Shown: positions 24,403 to 33,678 of the stretch, piece after piece
How positions within the stretch are numbered: the stretch's first letter is position 1
Layout of the letters: each line of letters begins with the position of its first letter
Assembly: GCA_945877185.1 (NCBI GenBank)
Contig: CAMCRD010000011.1
Location: forward strand, 1-33,824
Direction of reading: 5' to 3'
DNA length: 33,824 nucleotides
DNA from: Candidatus Finniella inopinata
GTDB taxonomy: Bacteria > Pseudomonadota > Alphaproteobacteria > Paracaedibacterales > VGCI01
Made by a program: the position numbers and the translations under genes
The notes under the pieces: generated by a model
Told to the model about the DNA's origin: nothing
The model's database searches: none
The model's input: only the letters and a program-made list of their open reading frames with translations

Positions 24403-24989
24403 TCTTTAATCTCAATAACCCGTGTGGGCGTGATAATATAATCCATGGGTTGGTCATAATCATGGGAGGGAATGACGTCAACTTCTTGACAATCAAAGGC
24501 AATGCCAATTGCGATGATAGGGTGTTGGTTGCGCAAGCTTTCCAGGGTTCTGTCATAATACCCCTCCCCGTGACCGAGACGATGGCCGTGGTTATCAAAA
24601 CCGAGGATAGGGACAAATAAGATCGTTGGTGTTACAAGCTGCGCGGTTTCGTCTGGGGTTAAGATATTGTAGATTCCGGAGACCAATAAGTTCCCCGGGC
24701 GCCACTCCCGAAACAACAAGGGTTTTTTTGGGGCTTGGACAACAGGGAGTGCACAAACATGGCCTTGCTCATAATAATAGGTTAAGAGAGGGCATGCATC
24801 GGCTTCAGATTTCACTGGCCAATAGCTGCCAATAATGGCTTCAGGAGGGATAATTCCTGCGGATATTAGATTATTCAGCAGGGCTTGTCCGCAGGCTTTC
24901 AAGTCGTTTGTTTTTTTGTAGGTATCCCGTCGCTGGTGCAACTCTGTGCGCAATTGAGATTTAGAAATGTCTGTCATGGAGGTATTCAT
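24399..24989 (-). CDS. ygfA: 5-formyltetrahydrofolate cyclo-ligase
   Basis: ATP-dependent conversion of 5-formyl-THF to 5,10-methenyl-THF, returning a dead-end folate to use. The 196 aa protein has an N-terminal basic helix (SKSQLRTELHQRRD), PEAIIGSYWPVKSEAD and the diagnostic phosphate-binding loop GHRLGHGEGYYDRTL near 131-145. There are two candidate starts, ATG 24989 and ATG 24977, and neither has a clear Shine-Dalgarno. The gene overlaps ymdB by 4 nt and lies 39 bp after the antiporter gene on the same strand. Confidence 0.93.
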   Translation of the reverse strand: MNTSMTDISKSQLRTELHQRRDTYKKTNDLKACGQALLNNLISAGIIPPEAIIGSYWPVKSEADACPLLTYYYEQGHVCALPVVQAPKKPLLFREWRPGNLLVSGIYNILTPDETAQLVTPTILFVPILGFDNHGHRLGHGEGYYDRTLESLRNQHPIIAIGIAFDCQEVDVIPSHDYDQPMDYIITPTRVIEIKE

Positions 24990-25028
24990 ATACGAATTTG
25001 TCGGATAAGGGAAGAGAATACGTTTATT

Positions 25029-26219
25029 CTAATTCTCAATTTTTAGCCATTTAATGAAGCGGGGCGCCAGCCCACCTTGGATTAAAAAAGAAATAAGGAC
25101 GATAAAGAAAACCAAATTAAAGATGGTATTCGCTTTTGGAATGCCCATCACCATGGGGAATGTGGCGAGCACAATGGGAACAGCGCCGCGCAAGCCGAGC
25201 CAAGAGACCAAAAGCTTATCTTTAACGGAATAACCAGAAAGCGCCAAGGATACAAAAACACTCAACGGCCTTGCAAAAAAGATAAGGAAAAATGGCAGCG
25301 TTAAATCAAGGTCAAAGACTTCAGGCAATTGTGCCGGGAAAACAAGCAAGCCCAAGACCAGGAACATGCTAATTTCACACAGCCAAGTTAACGCAGCATG
25401 AAATTTCTTGATGTTATATTTGTGATGAAACTCATGTTGATAGATAACGATACCCAAAAGATACGTTGCAAGGAATCCGCTTCCCCCAATCGCGGAGGTT
25501 GCGCCATAAGTGAAAAGGACGAGAGATATGGTAAAAATTGGATAGAGCTCCCTATATTCAAGTTTCATCTTTCTAAAGAGGAATACAGCCGCTTTTCCGA
25601 CCAGGTAACCCACAACTAAGCCTCCTAAAACTTGCATCAGAAACATGGTGGATAAGCTCAAAACCGTAAACTTGGGGTCTTGCATCATCTGGAGAATAAT
25701 AAAGACAAGAAGGATGGCCATGGGATCATTGCTTCCCGATTCAAACTCAACAAGCATGCGTAAATTCCGCTTTATCAGAAAATAACGGGAGCGGAAGAGA
25801 GAGAAAATTGCAGCTGCATCCGTTGCGGAGACAATAGCGCCGAGCAAAAATCCTTCTATTAGGGTGAATTCAAGAAGTCCATAGGCAAAGACCGCAACCA
25901 GGGTTGTTGAAAGCAGAACCCCTATCGTTGAGAGGGCAATCCCAGGCCAAAAGATGGGTTTGACGAGGCTCCATTGGGTATCAAGCCCGCCTGAGAAAAG
26001 AGAAAAGGATAGCGCGATAATACCGATATATTGGGCAACTTCAACATTATCGAAGTAAATGCCGCCGATGCCATCTGAACCGGCAAGCATGCCTGTGCAT
26101 AGAAAAAGCAGAGGCGCGGGTACTTTTAATCGTTTTGACAAATCGCTCGCAAAGATAGCAAGCAACAACAAGAGCGAAATAATCAGAATCCATCCATCAA
26201 GGCTGTAGTTTGAATGCAT
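25029..26219 (-). CDS. CPA1-type cation/proton antiporter (NhaP2-like), short form
   Basis: Inner-membrane sodium or potassium/proton antiporter with about 12 hydrophobic helices. The transport core motifs GAIVSATDAAAIFS (T133-D134) and ESGSNDPMA (N164-D165) are present, the ND pair being typical of CPA1 exchangers. It most resembles the NhaP2/CvrA potassium/proton subfamily. At 396 aa it ends after the membrane domain. NhaP2 proteins are usually about 580 aa with a TrkA-C regulatory domain, which is missing here. Ion specificity cannot be read from the sequence. It heads a possible unit with ygfA and ymdB. Confidence 0.88.
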   Translation of the reverse strand: MHSNYSLDGWILIISLLLLLAIFASDLSKRLKVPAPLLFLCTGMLAGSDGIGGIYFDNVEVAQYIGIIALSFSLFSGGLDTQWSLVKPIFWPGIALSTIGVLLSTTLVAVFAYGLLEFTLIEGFLLGAIVSATDAAAIFSLFRSRYFLIKRNLRMLVEFESGSNDPMAILLVFIILQMMQDPKFTVLSLSTMFLMQVLGGLVVGYLVGKAAVFLFRKMKLEYRELYPIFTISLVLFTYGATSAIGGSGFLATYLLGIVIYQHEFHHKYNIKKFHAALTWLCEISMFLVLGLLVFPAQLPEVFDLDLTLPFFLIFFARPLSVFVSLALSGYSVKDKLLVSWLGLRGAVPIVLATFPMVMGIPKANTIFNLVFFIVLISFLIQGGLAPRFIKWLKIEN

Positions 26220-26614
26220 TCTGGTAAAAAGTCTCCCTTATTATCATTTATTTTAGGACTTATGCGACTTTAGTCTGAATGGTCGGATAGATACAAGTGG
26301 GTAGTGTGAAAAAATTGATAGCCCTTCTTGAATAAACGTCGCCTTTTTTAAACTTTCATACCTTCCTAACCTCTCTGAAACACTTTATTTCTCTTAACTC
26401 CTAAGGGCGTAGGATCCTCCCCTTTTTGGCCCATAGTTTGGTGCTCATAAATTGGCCATTTCATAAAATATGGATTGCAAAATTATTGCGGGGGAATTAG
26501 GTTTATGGATTAAAAATAAGAAATTATAAATTTACACCCTTAGCTTCTTTTCACTTTTTACCGCGGGGAGGAGCTCTTTAGATTTTGAATATAGGCATTA
26601 AAAGGAAAAATATT
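26220..26614. other. AT-rich intergenic region with no clear feature
   Basis: About 395 bp between divergent genes. No convincing ORF, tRNA or strong hairpin was found. A segment near 26420-26460 (CCTTTTTGGCCCAT) faintly resembles the interior of the 21175 MITE-like element and might be a decayed copy, but the match is too short to call. Confidence 0.4.
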
Positions 26615-27196
26615 ATGTTAAAAAATATTATTGTACTGTCATTATTTGGTGTTTTATGGCCTGTTTGCGCAGGGGAATTTACTGAACTTGATTGTTCTCA
26701 TGGAGCCTATACTGCGTGTAAAGGTAGATGTTATGAAATAGAAACTTCATTTAATGCTGTTTCTCCAGTTCGTCAAAAACTTTGGAGATTTTATGATCCC
26801 CTTATGCCGACTCCCGAGGTCTCCCAAGATCCTTTAGCCAATTATAAATATGATGATGACTATAATGCCCTTCAAATTCATACCTGCTCTGTCACACGTG
26901 AGGGGGGGTATTTTTCCAATATGCTTATTACAAAATTAGAACTTAATCCCAAAATTAAATATCCCATACGCACCTTTCAAACTTTCTTATCGCAAGCAAT
27001 TCTTTTAGGAGGGGCTAAAATCTATGCTTAGGTTGGTCGAAGAAGTTTATTTTTAGAATTATTATCTAAATATGGTTTTAAAGAATCCAAGGAAGCCCTT
27101 TTTAATCCACATACAGGCAGGAAGATCTTTTGTCCTCATTTAAATAACATCCAATTAGAAGCAACAAGGCAAGATATTCTTGACATCTTTTCTTAA
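26615..27196 (+). pseudogene. Secreted protein gene interrupted by an in-frame TAG
   Basis: The start is ATG 26615 with AAGGA 8 nt upstream. A signal peptide (1-19, ending VCA-G) is followed by a Cys-containing mature part (DCSHGAYTACKGRCYE). The frame meets TAG at 27029-27031 after 138 codons, then continues open in the same frame for 54 more codons (VGRRSLFLELLSKYGF...) to TAA 27194-27196. The continuation has protein-like composition, so the stop is probably a nonsense mutation in a gene of about 192 codons; readthrough or a sequencing error is also possible. The family is not recognised. If translated normally, a 138-aa product results. Confidence 0.6.
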
Positions 27197-27283
27197 TATT
27201 CGGGTATTTATATGTTTTTATGTTCGTGGATCCTCACACCTCCCTCACAAGGAGATGGTGAAATGTGCAACCCCCCGGTGCAA

Positions 27284-27640
27284 TTAAGGAAGATCAGTCG
27301 TGCCGTCAAACACCTCATTTGGCTTCAGGCAAATCTGATGGTGTTGATCGGGCTTTGGGCTCCAGATCATTTCAACAGCATCTGGGGTTACCTTTAGAAT
27401 GTGGAAACCCTCGGCCGTTTCTCCTGCTTTAATGGGGCGGCCGTTAATCCAGATCGTCCAGGATGTTGGATGGCTATAGATAATGCCATTCAGGCGTAAA
27501 CAATTAGGGTTGCCCGTACGGGCCTGGTCTTGTGCCTTGATAAGGGCGGCTTCTTCGGTGGGACTGAGCATCAGGCTCATGTCTGAAGCTTGGATTGCCA
27601 TCCCTAGAAAGCATAAAAGAATTCTTACCGATGAACCCAT
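27284..27640 (-). CDS. PilP/MshK/GspC-like small periplasmic protein, 118 aa
   Basis: Last gene of the secretion/pilus-like operon. A signal peptide (about 1-18) precedes a short helix and a single beta domain with LNGIIYSHPTSWTIWINGRPI, ILKVTPDAVEMIW and LKPNEVFDG. The pattern 'LNGI.. W.IWING..I..G....I..I....V.L' is that of the HR/PilP-like domains in type II secretion and type IV/MSHA pilus systems, where it links inner-membrane parts to the secretin. The gene overlaps the upstream gene by 16 nt, consistent with coupled expression. No secretin gene is seen in the window. The name rests on pattern and position. Confidence 0.6.
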   Translation of the reverse strand: MGSSVRILLCFLGMAIQASDMSLMLSPTEEAALIKAQDQARTGNPNCLRLNGIIYSHPTSWTIWINGRPIKAGETAEGFHILKVTPDAVEMIWSPKPDQHHQICLKPNEVFDGTTDLP

Positions 27641-28179
27641 GTGGCTGTCACCTTTCCTTCAAACAAGACCTGGAGTTTTCCAGTGGCAATTTTTTCGAGC
27701 ATCTCATCGCTTAAGGCGCTGATGCGGTTAATCGTGACCTCCTGAATTTGAAAAAGCCCTGGCCCTTTGTTGGCCAGGTGATCCAAAAGAGCAAAGATAT
27801 CCCGATCATTGAGACAAGGAATTGAAAAGGAAACCTCTTGCGATACTAAACCTTTGTTTTGTGGGTCTGCGCCCGGATGAGAAGCCTGCCCGAATTCAAC
27901 GGCATGGGGGATCGTATTTTGAAGTATTTCGGGGTTGAGGGGCTCCTCAAACTTACACGCTTGAAAGGCGGTAAAATCTTCCTCGTGGGTTTTGATAAGC
28001 GCAGCCGCTTCTTGAGAGCGGACGGCCAGGTGATTCAGAAACACGAAATGCTGCTTGAGGGTGTTGACTTGAGTATGAAGGTCAGCTGCATAAAAACCCA
28101 AAGAAATGAGGAGCACAAATGAGAGTAGGCTGGTTCCCAAACTAAAGCTTGTTTTCTTGATGAAGTAGAACAGGATCAT
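27625..28179 (-). CDS. PilO/GspM-like inner-membrane protein, 184 aa
   Basis: One N-terminal membrane helix (about 13-33) is followed by a short coiled coil (LHTQVNTLKQHFVFLNHLAV) and a periplasmic alpha/beta domain. Low sequence identity to named families is usual for this class. Position decides the call: the gene starts in an ATGA overlap (28176-28179) with a PilN/GspL-like gene and overlaps a PilP-like gene, the same order as pilN-pilO-pilP. It probably helps form the inner-membrane assembly platform. Confidence 0.6.
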   Translation of the reverse strand: MILFYFIKKTSFSLGTSLLSFVLLISLGFYAADLHTQVNTLKQHFVFLNHLAVRSQEAAALIKTHEEDFTAFQACKFEEPLNPEILQNTIPHAVEFGQASHPGADPQNKGLVSQEVSFSIPCLNDRDIFALLDHLANKGPGLFQIQEVTINRISALSDEMLEKIATGKLQVLFEGKVTATWVHR

Positions 28180-29300
28180 TGTTCCTCCTGCTTTTCAAGG
28201 GAGCGTTGTTCCATCGTCAATATCCCTTTTAACGGTTCGTCTTCATGGGCTTGCCAGGTCACCTTGTGGTTATGAAATTCCGATTGAAGCGTTGGAAGAA
28301 GGTCTTCCATAACGGTAGAGGGCGTAAGCTCTAAGTGAAGGGTGAGACTTAAAGGATGGGCAGTCCAGTGAAGGTGGGTTGGCACAGCCTTTTCTTTCAC
28401 GAAAGGGATAAGGCGTCGAATGAGCGGGAGGGGATTTGGCCGATTCTTTGACATATGACGATAAGCGGCAAAAGCTTGCATCTTGGTTTCATCCACGGGA
28501 TCTTTGGCTGGCAAGTCGTTTATCTGCTGTTTTAGCGATTGTTCTATTGCGGACTCTGTCCTTATTTGTGCTCCAAAATAAGAGGCCCCTAAAATGTTTA
28601 GAAAAGCAATTCCATAGGCGACCGCACGGATGGTTCGAGGTAAAATGAAGAGACGCCTTAAAGGTTTTAGCTTGGGGATTTGAGGTTCTAAGCCGTGAAA
28701 GGATAAGTCCTGAGGTATGCGAATTTCTGAATGAATGAAGGGGGGAAAAGGTTCCGAAAAGAGAGAGGATTTGAGGAGGGTTATGGGCATTTCCTCTTCA
28801 TATCCAAATCGCTTGATGTAGCGCAGGATCGTTGGTAATTCTTGACTGAGGGGTTGATAGCAAGCGCGGCTGATACGCAATATCCCATCCTGGCAAATTA
28901 AGAGGTGATGGTTATGCCAAATCAGGGTCCACCCCGGATCGAAGGGCCTATAAGCTTGGGTCATCAAGTCAGCCCAAAGAAAGATTCCTTTTATAGGAAA
29001 GGAACGGGCAGCAATAATGTTGATCATGGTTTGCATAAAAGGGGTGGGGAGAATGCCGCCAATGAAAGTTTGGCCTTTGGGAAGACGCCGCTCACCAGTC
29101 CAATAATCCGATGAGTACTCTGCTGATTTTAAAAAAGGAACTGTTTTCCGAACGGGGCACAAACGATAAAGGGCGTCATGGGATTTTATGACCAAAGTTA
29201 TCTCAGTTTTTGGGGGCAGCCTTTTCAGAAAAATGGAGAGGTCGGCAATGTTATGATCATTTTCTAAAACCTGATCGTCTTCTAAGGTCAGGATGGTCAT
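28176..29300 (-). CDS. GspL/PilM-PilN-like assembly protein, 374 aa
   Basis: The start is ATG 29300, which overlaps the gspF stop as ATGA; a longer in-frame start (29354) lies inside gspF. Residues 1-220 form a cytoplasmic part, likely a diverged actin-like fold (DGILRISRACYQPLSQELPTILRYIKRF). A single helix at about 223-243 follows, then a periplasmic region with a helical stalk and a ferredoxin-like end. This cytoplasmic-TM-periplasmic plan is that of GspL, equal to PilM fused with PilN, which recruits the GspE ATPase to the membrane. Sequence similarity by eye is weak; context is the main support. Confidence 0.6.
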   Translation of the reverse strand: MTILTLEDDQVLENDHNIADLSIFLKRLPPKTEITLVIKSHDALYRLCPVRKTVPFLKSAEYSSDYWTGERRLPKGQTFIGGILPTPFMQTMINIIAARSFPIKGIFLWADLMTQAYRPFDPGWTLIWHNHHLLICQDGILRISRACYQPLSQELPTILRYIKRFGYEEEMPITLLKSSLFSEPFPPFIHSEIRIPQDLSFHGLEPQIPKLKPLRRLFILPRTIRAVAYGIAFLNILGASYFGAQIRTESAIEQSLKQQINDLPAKDPVDETKMQAFAAYRHMSKNRPNPLPLIRRLIPFVKEKAVPTHLHWTAHPLSLTLHLELTPSTVMEDLLPTLQSEFHNHKVTWQAHEDEPLKGILTMEQRSLEKQEEQ

Positions 29301-30505
29301 GACAAATTCCCAAATATTCCATAAAAGGGGACGATGACGGCCAACACAATCCACACCATCAATCCGCCCATGATCAAGATCAAGCTTGGTTCAAGCCATG
29401 AGACCACGGTTTCTAGTTGGCGAAAGGTCCGGCTTTGGTGATGGGAGGCCGCTTGGGGGATGAGGTCTCGTAAGCGGCCTGTTTGTTCACTTAGTTTTAA
29501 TAGCCGCACCATTAAAGGAGACACAAGGGCTGCTTCCCGTGAGAAGGTCTCGGACAAACCCGCTCCGGCTGTAATTTCACTTGAAAGAGAGGCGAGCCGG
29601 TTCCTTAAGTAAGGATTCCGGACCACTTGGACCGCTTGAGTCAGAGACGGTAAAAGGTCAATGCCTGCGCCAATCATGACAGCAAAAACATGCCAAAAGT
29701 GATTCAAGGCGAGAGGCCCGTAAAGAGGCAGCTTAAGAGCGAATCGCGCTAAATAATTTCGGGTTATGGGAAAGGCATAAGCCAGGGTGAGAATGCCACC
29801 AATGCTTAAAAGAATTAAGGGAATATAAGCTAAGATGGGCGCCATATAGAGCAATATGCGTGTTGACAACGGAAGCTCTTTTAATCCGAGTGAGGCGAGT
29901 AGAGCGGCCATGTTGGGTAAAACAAAATCGATCACAATCAAAATCAGGGTGGTCATGAGTCCCAGTAAAATGAGGGGTGACCGAATGGCCTTATGGATTT
30001 GATAGCGCATGGCCTCGAGCCTGCGCAAATAATCTTCTAGATGGCGAAATTGGGGTGCGAAAGTCCCCGTTTGCTCGGCCGTGCTAATGAGCTTTTGAAA
30101 AATACGATCAAATACTTTGGGGTGTTTAGCTAAAGATTCTGAAAGGGGAATGCCCACTTGCAAATCATCGTGAATCATATTCAAAAGCGCTCGAAATCGC
30201 CGATGGGATGTGGATAACGCTAAGTCATGAATGGCCGTATCGATCATTACGCCTGCTTCATCTAATTGAGCCATGTGATGACAAAAATCAATGAGCAATG
30301 TTCTTGGAATCCCTCGGAAAACGCCCCCAGAAAATTTCCGGGAGAGGCGGGGCAGGAAACGCTCTTCTTTGCTTTCTGCGCACTCGGTTAACAGTAAGCC
30401 CTCCTCTTTTAACGAGAGATAAATAGCGTCTGTTGAGGCGGCAAATCGATAGCCCGTGTGTTTTGTTCCCTGAGATGACGTGGCTTTGTACGCATAGAGA
30501 GGCAT
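29297..30505 (-). CDS. gspF: Type II secretion/type IV pilus platform protein GspF/PilC
   Basis: Polytopic inner-membrane protein, 402 aa, with two T2SSF domains. The N-terminal MPLYAYKATSSQGTKHTGYR is family-typical. The first domain (about 68-190) has VFDRIFQKLISTAEQTGTF; the second (about 270-390) has VVRNPYLRNRL and LLKLSEQTGRL. Hydrophobic helices lie near 176-197, 216-245 and 373-397. It couples the GspE motor to pilin or pseudopilin assembly. The ATG overlaps the gspE stop in TAATG. A pilus or a secretion apparatus are both possible. Confidence 0.92.
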   Translation of the reverse strand: MPLYAYKATSSQGTKHTGYRFAASTDAIYLSLKEEGLLLTECAESKEERFLPRLSRKFSGGVFRGIPRTLLIDFCHHMAQLDEAGVMIDTAIHDLALSTSHRRFRALLNMIHDDLQVGIPLSESLAKHPKVFDRIFQKLISTAEQTGTFAPQFRHLEDYLRRLEAMRYQIHKAIRSPLILLGLMTTLILIVIDFVLPNMAALLASLGLKELPLSTRILLYMAPILAYIPLILLSIGGILTLAYAFPITRNYLARFALKLPLYGPLALNHFWHVFAVMIGAGIDLLPSLTQAVQVVRNPYLRNRLASLSSEITAGAGLSETFSREAALVSPLMVRLLKLSEQTGRLRDLIPQAASHHQSRTFRQLETVVSWLEPSLILIMGGLMVWIVLAVIVPFYGIFGNLS

Positions 30506-32229
30506 TAATGATAGGCCCCAATGACGCGGTCAATTTCGGCAAAAGTTGTCTTTCCTGCCAACACTTTTTGAATGCCTCGATCCCATAAAGTCGGAAGCCC
30601 CCGACATTTCCCGGCTTTTCTTAAAATACCTTGGGCTCCTCCTTCCGCTATGAGGGCGGAAAGATCTTCGTCAAACAAAACCAGCTCGGCAACAGCTTCC
30701 CTGCCTCTATACCCCTCTCGGCAAGAGGAACACCCGATGGCCTCATAGGTATGTGTCGCTGATTTGGGGAGAGAAAGGCGTTTTCGATCCTCGAGGGTTA
30801 TAATTTTAGGCTGGCGGCAAATTTCACATAATCGGCGTACAAGACGTTGAGCAATGCCGGCGACCAAATTCCCACTGAGTTGAGAAGGAGCAATGCCTAA
30901 ATCAAGGAAGCGTTGGGGAACCGTAAAGCTATCGCGCGCATGGATTGTACCAAGAACCAAATGCCCTGTCATTGTTGACCTTAAAGCCATTTGAGCTGTT
31001 TCGGCGTCCCGTATCTCAGAGATAAAAATCACATCCGGATCTTGGCGCAACAAGGAACGCACCCCTTCTGCAAACCGAAACGGGCCCCCTTCTCGAATTT
31101 CTGTTTGGTGAATGTTGGGTAGGTAATATTCAACAGGCTCTTCTAGGGTCATAATGTTCCGCGTTAACGCATCCATATGGCTCAAAAGAGCATAGAGGGT
31201 TGTTGTTTTTCCAGCGCCCGTTGGGCCGCTTAAGATGATCATGCCTTGAGGGAGTTGAACCAAGCGTTTGATCGTTTCAATATCCTCGATGCCAAACCCA
31301 AGCTCATCGAGGCTTCGCAAAGATTGGGTTTTATCGAGAATGCGTAAAACCATCTTTTCCCCATGAATTGTTGGGTGACAAGCCAGGCGAAAATCGATTT
31401 CGCGTCCCCCTAAAGTCAAGCTAAAGCGCCCATTTTGAGGACGCCGAGATTCCGCAATATCAAGGCTTCCCATAATTTTCAGTCGCACAGAAATGGCAGA
31501 CCACTTTTCCCTGTGAAGCGTGTGGGCCTGGTGTAACAGGCCATCTTGTCGATAATGAACATCGATATGGTGAGTTGTCGGCGATAAGTGAATATCTGAA
31601 GCTTTCAAACGAACCGCTTCTAAAATAAGGTCGTTAACAAGATGGATCACGCCCCCATCTTGCGTATTTACGGTGGGTTGGGGGTAGTAGATTTCTAAAG
31701 CATGAGCAATCCCATCCACCGTTGTATGATACGGGATGAGGGTGATCTCGGGCCCCAATACCGACCGTATTTTATCAAGAGCCAATAGATCTTCCGGATC
31801 TGCCATCGCTACATGAATGCCTTGATCATCTTCTTGAAAAAAAATGAGCTGATACCGCTTCGCCACCTCTAAAGGAATCCGCTGAACAACCGATAGGCTA
31901 AGGATTTGGTTTGCAAGAGAGATCGAGGGAAAGCCGGATAAGGTTGACAGAGCCTTCAAGAGCTGGTCCGTTGATAGGAAGCCTAGATCCAGCATCAATT
32001 CTCCCAACCTTTTTGGGGAGCGCGCCTGTTCTTTTAAAGCAACAGCCAGTTGATCTGGCGTTATCCATTGTTGGTCAACCAGCCATTCCCCTATCTTAAA
32101 AAGTTTTGGCCGTTGGTTTTGAGGCGTTGGGATAGAGAAGGGGGATTGCAAAGAAGGCTGAAAGTGGTATTCCAAATCAGGGGTAGCCTTGCCTTCGTTT
32201 TCATTTGTCGTGTGTAGGGGATGCCCCAT
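30505..32229 (-). CDS. gspE: GspE/PilB-type assembly ATPase
   Basis: Hexameric motor ATPase, 574 aa. The N-terminal GspE_N domain (about 45-185) is followed by the CTE core with Walker A GPTGAGKTT (335-343), the Asp box TLEEPVEY (361-368) and Walker B DPDVIFISEIRD (397-408). A His box is at GTIHARDS. Four cysteines (CEIC 468-471 and CSSC 500-503) form the zinc element typical of GspE/PilB but not of PilT. First gene of a five-gene operon. Pseudopilins, prepilin peptidase and secretin are not in the window. Confidence 0.93.
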   Translation of the reverse strand: MGHPLHTTNENEGKATPDLEYHFQPSLQSPFSIPTPQNQRPKLFKIGEWLVDQQWITPDQLAVALKEQARSPKRLGELMLDLGFLSTDQLLKALSTLSGFPSISLANQILSLSVVQRIPLEVAKRYQLIFFQEDDQGIHVAMADPEDLLALDKIRSVLGPEITLIPYHTTVDGIAHALEIYYPQPTVNTQDGGVIHLVNDLILEAVRLKASDIHLSPTTHHIDVHYRQDGLLHQAHTLHREKWSAISVRLKIMGSLDIAESRRPQNGRFSLTLGGREIDFRLACHPTIHGEKMVLRILDKTQSLRSLDELGFGIEDIETIKRLVQLPQGMIILSGPTGAGKTTTLYALLSHMDALTRNIMTLEEPVEYYLPNIHQTEIREGGPFRFAEGVRSLLRQDPDVIFISEIRDAETAQMALRSTMTGHLVLGTIHARDSFTVPQRFLDLGIAPSQLSGNLVAGIAQRLVRRLCEICRQPKIITLEDRKRLSLPKSATHTYEAIGCSSCREGYRGREAVAELVLFDEDLSALIAEGGAQGILRKAGKCRGLPTLWDRGIQKVLAGKTTFAEIDRVIGAYH

Positions 32230-32453
32230 TGTGAACTCTTTTCTTATGGTTCGAGGCTTTCCCGCTCACAGCTTGATTTGGGATTTTTAGCTTCAAAAAA
32301 TATAGGGGAAATTACATTTTCAATAAATAGGCAAGATTGTGACGGTTGTTTTTTTGTAACACAGCCTTCTGAGATTCCTAACTGAATATTAATGAATTCA
32401 TGAAATATTTAAAAGAGAAGGCTTGAGTCATCTCATTTATTCTTGGAAATATC

Positions 32454-33674
32454 GTGAAAAAAAACCATTTTTTCTTCCTATTAATCATACAGATTGCCTT
32501 CTGTTACCCTCTTTTTGCGACCGTGAGGTTTGCCCAAGTTACAGACCTCCATATTTTTGAAGATTCTAAGCAGGAGCGTGAATCCAAAATCTCTACTTCA
32601 GATTTTGATATTTCCGTTAACAAAATAAATCAAATTTCAAAGACATTGAAAACAGATTTAAACGCGTCTTTGGATTTTGTTCTCTTAAGTGGAGATATTG
32701 GTATTGGAAAACTCTTAAAATTAGAACCAATCACCGAAAAAGGAAAGAATATCACGGTTGAGAAAGAGGGAAAATTATTCAAATTGGTGAAAGACGTAGA
32801 AAAATGGCATAAAGCAAAAAAAACCATTGCCCATATTTTACAAGGTTCAACGGTAAAGACATGGCTTATTGTTCCTGGAAACAATGATCTTTATACCGAA
32901 CAGCATGACACCATCCCTTTTTTCAGTGATTTCATAAAAGAACTGCAAGACATGCCAGAAATTAAAGCGGCTGGCCTTTCTCTTGTGGATTTTCGCCTTG
33001 AGGCTTCTCAAGAGGCACAACCGGGGGCGCCTCCGGGAATGTATGTGATCAAAGACCTCCTTTTTGTCGGGTGGGACAATTCTTTTTTTAAAAACAATAA
33101 TTCGGTTAAGAAATTTGTGGGTGCAGACCATAAGCTCATTCCGATTGATCAAACGGATGAATACCAAGGGATGCAAAAGTTGTCTCAAGTCTTGAAAGTA
33201 TCCTCAGCAAAATATGCGTATGTTTTTTATCACATTCCAGAAATTGACGATCCCTATATGGTAGGGCTTGATGAAAAGGAAAAGGGGAATGTCGTGTCAA
33301 AGCGATTGGAAGAAGCGATGGCCCTGTCCCCTGCCCTTGCGACGGGCCTTTATCCTTATTCGGCCTGGACGGTTCCCTTATCAATACGACAAGTTTGGGA
33401 AAATTTAGTGACCAACAAAACCTTTAAGGCGCCTCTCATCAAAGGCCTTTTTGCAGGGCATTTTCATGACCATCAGAAAAAAACATATGAAACGAATGCG
33501 TGGGTCAAAACAAAAGATTATAAGGCTGATATCTTAGAAAAACTCTATATTGCCCCGCCCGTTTCCGTAAAGCACCAAGAAAAGTACTCACCTTCTGACC
33601 AAGCCAGGGGGGGACAAATCGTGACGATTGATGATCAGGGGGATGTGACGCGGGATATCTTTTGGCTGGGGTAA
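32454..33674 (+). CDS. Exported calcineurin-like metallophosphoesterase, 406 aa
   Basis: A signal peptide (1-22) is followed directly by FAQVTDLHIFED (D31, H33), SGDIG (D81) and PGNNDLYT (141-148), then HIPE near 259 and GHFHDH near 338. This is the metal-site order of acid sphingomyelinase-like and purple-acid-phosphatase-like exported phosphoesterases. The usual GNH[DE] motif reads GNND here, so the catalytic His is replaced by Asn, which may lower or change activity. The start is GTG 32454 with only a weak GGA upstream. Possible substrates are phosphodiesters or host phospholipids, which the sequence cannot decide. A MITE-like element begins 4 bp after the stop. Confidence 0.8.
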   Translation: MKKNHFFFLLIIQIAFCYPLFATVRFAQVTDLHIFEDSKQERESKISTSDFDISVNKINQISKTLKTDLNASLDFVLLSGDIGIGKLLKLEPITEKGKNITVEKEGKLFKLVKDVEKWHKAKKTIAHILQGSTVKTWLIVPGNNDLYTEQHDTIPFFSDFIKELQDMPEIKAAGLSLVDFRLEASQEAQPGAPPGMYVIKDLLFVGWDNSFFKNNNSVKKFVGADHKLIPIDQTDEYQGMQKLSQVLKVSSAKYAYVFYHIPEIDDPYMVGLDEKEKGNVVSKRLEEAMALSPALATGLYPYSAWTVPLSIRQVWENLVTNKTFKAPLIKGLFAGHFHDHQKKTYETNAWVKTKDYKADILEKLYIAPPVSVKHQEKYSPSDQARGGQIVTIDDQGDVTRDIFWLG

Positions 33675-33678
33675 GAGT

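Noticed and set aside
24990-25028. 6S RNA beside the folate cyclo-ligase gene
   Set aside because: 6S RNA often flanks ygfA, but only 39 bp separate it from the antiporter gene, too short for a 6S RNA.
26400-26460. Third MITE copy
   Set aside because: Only a short stretch around CCTTTTTGGCCCAT resembles the element; no ends or duplication.
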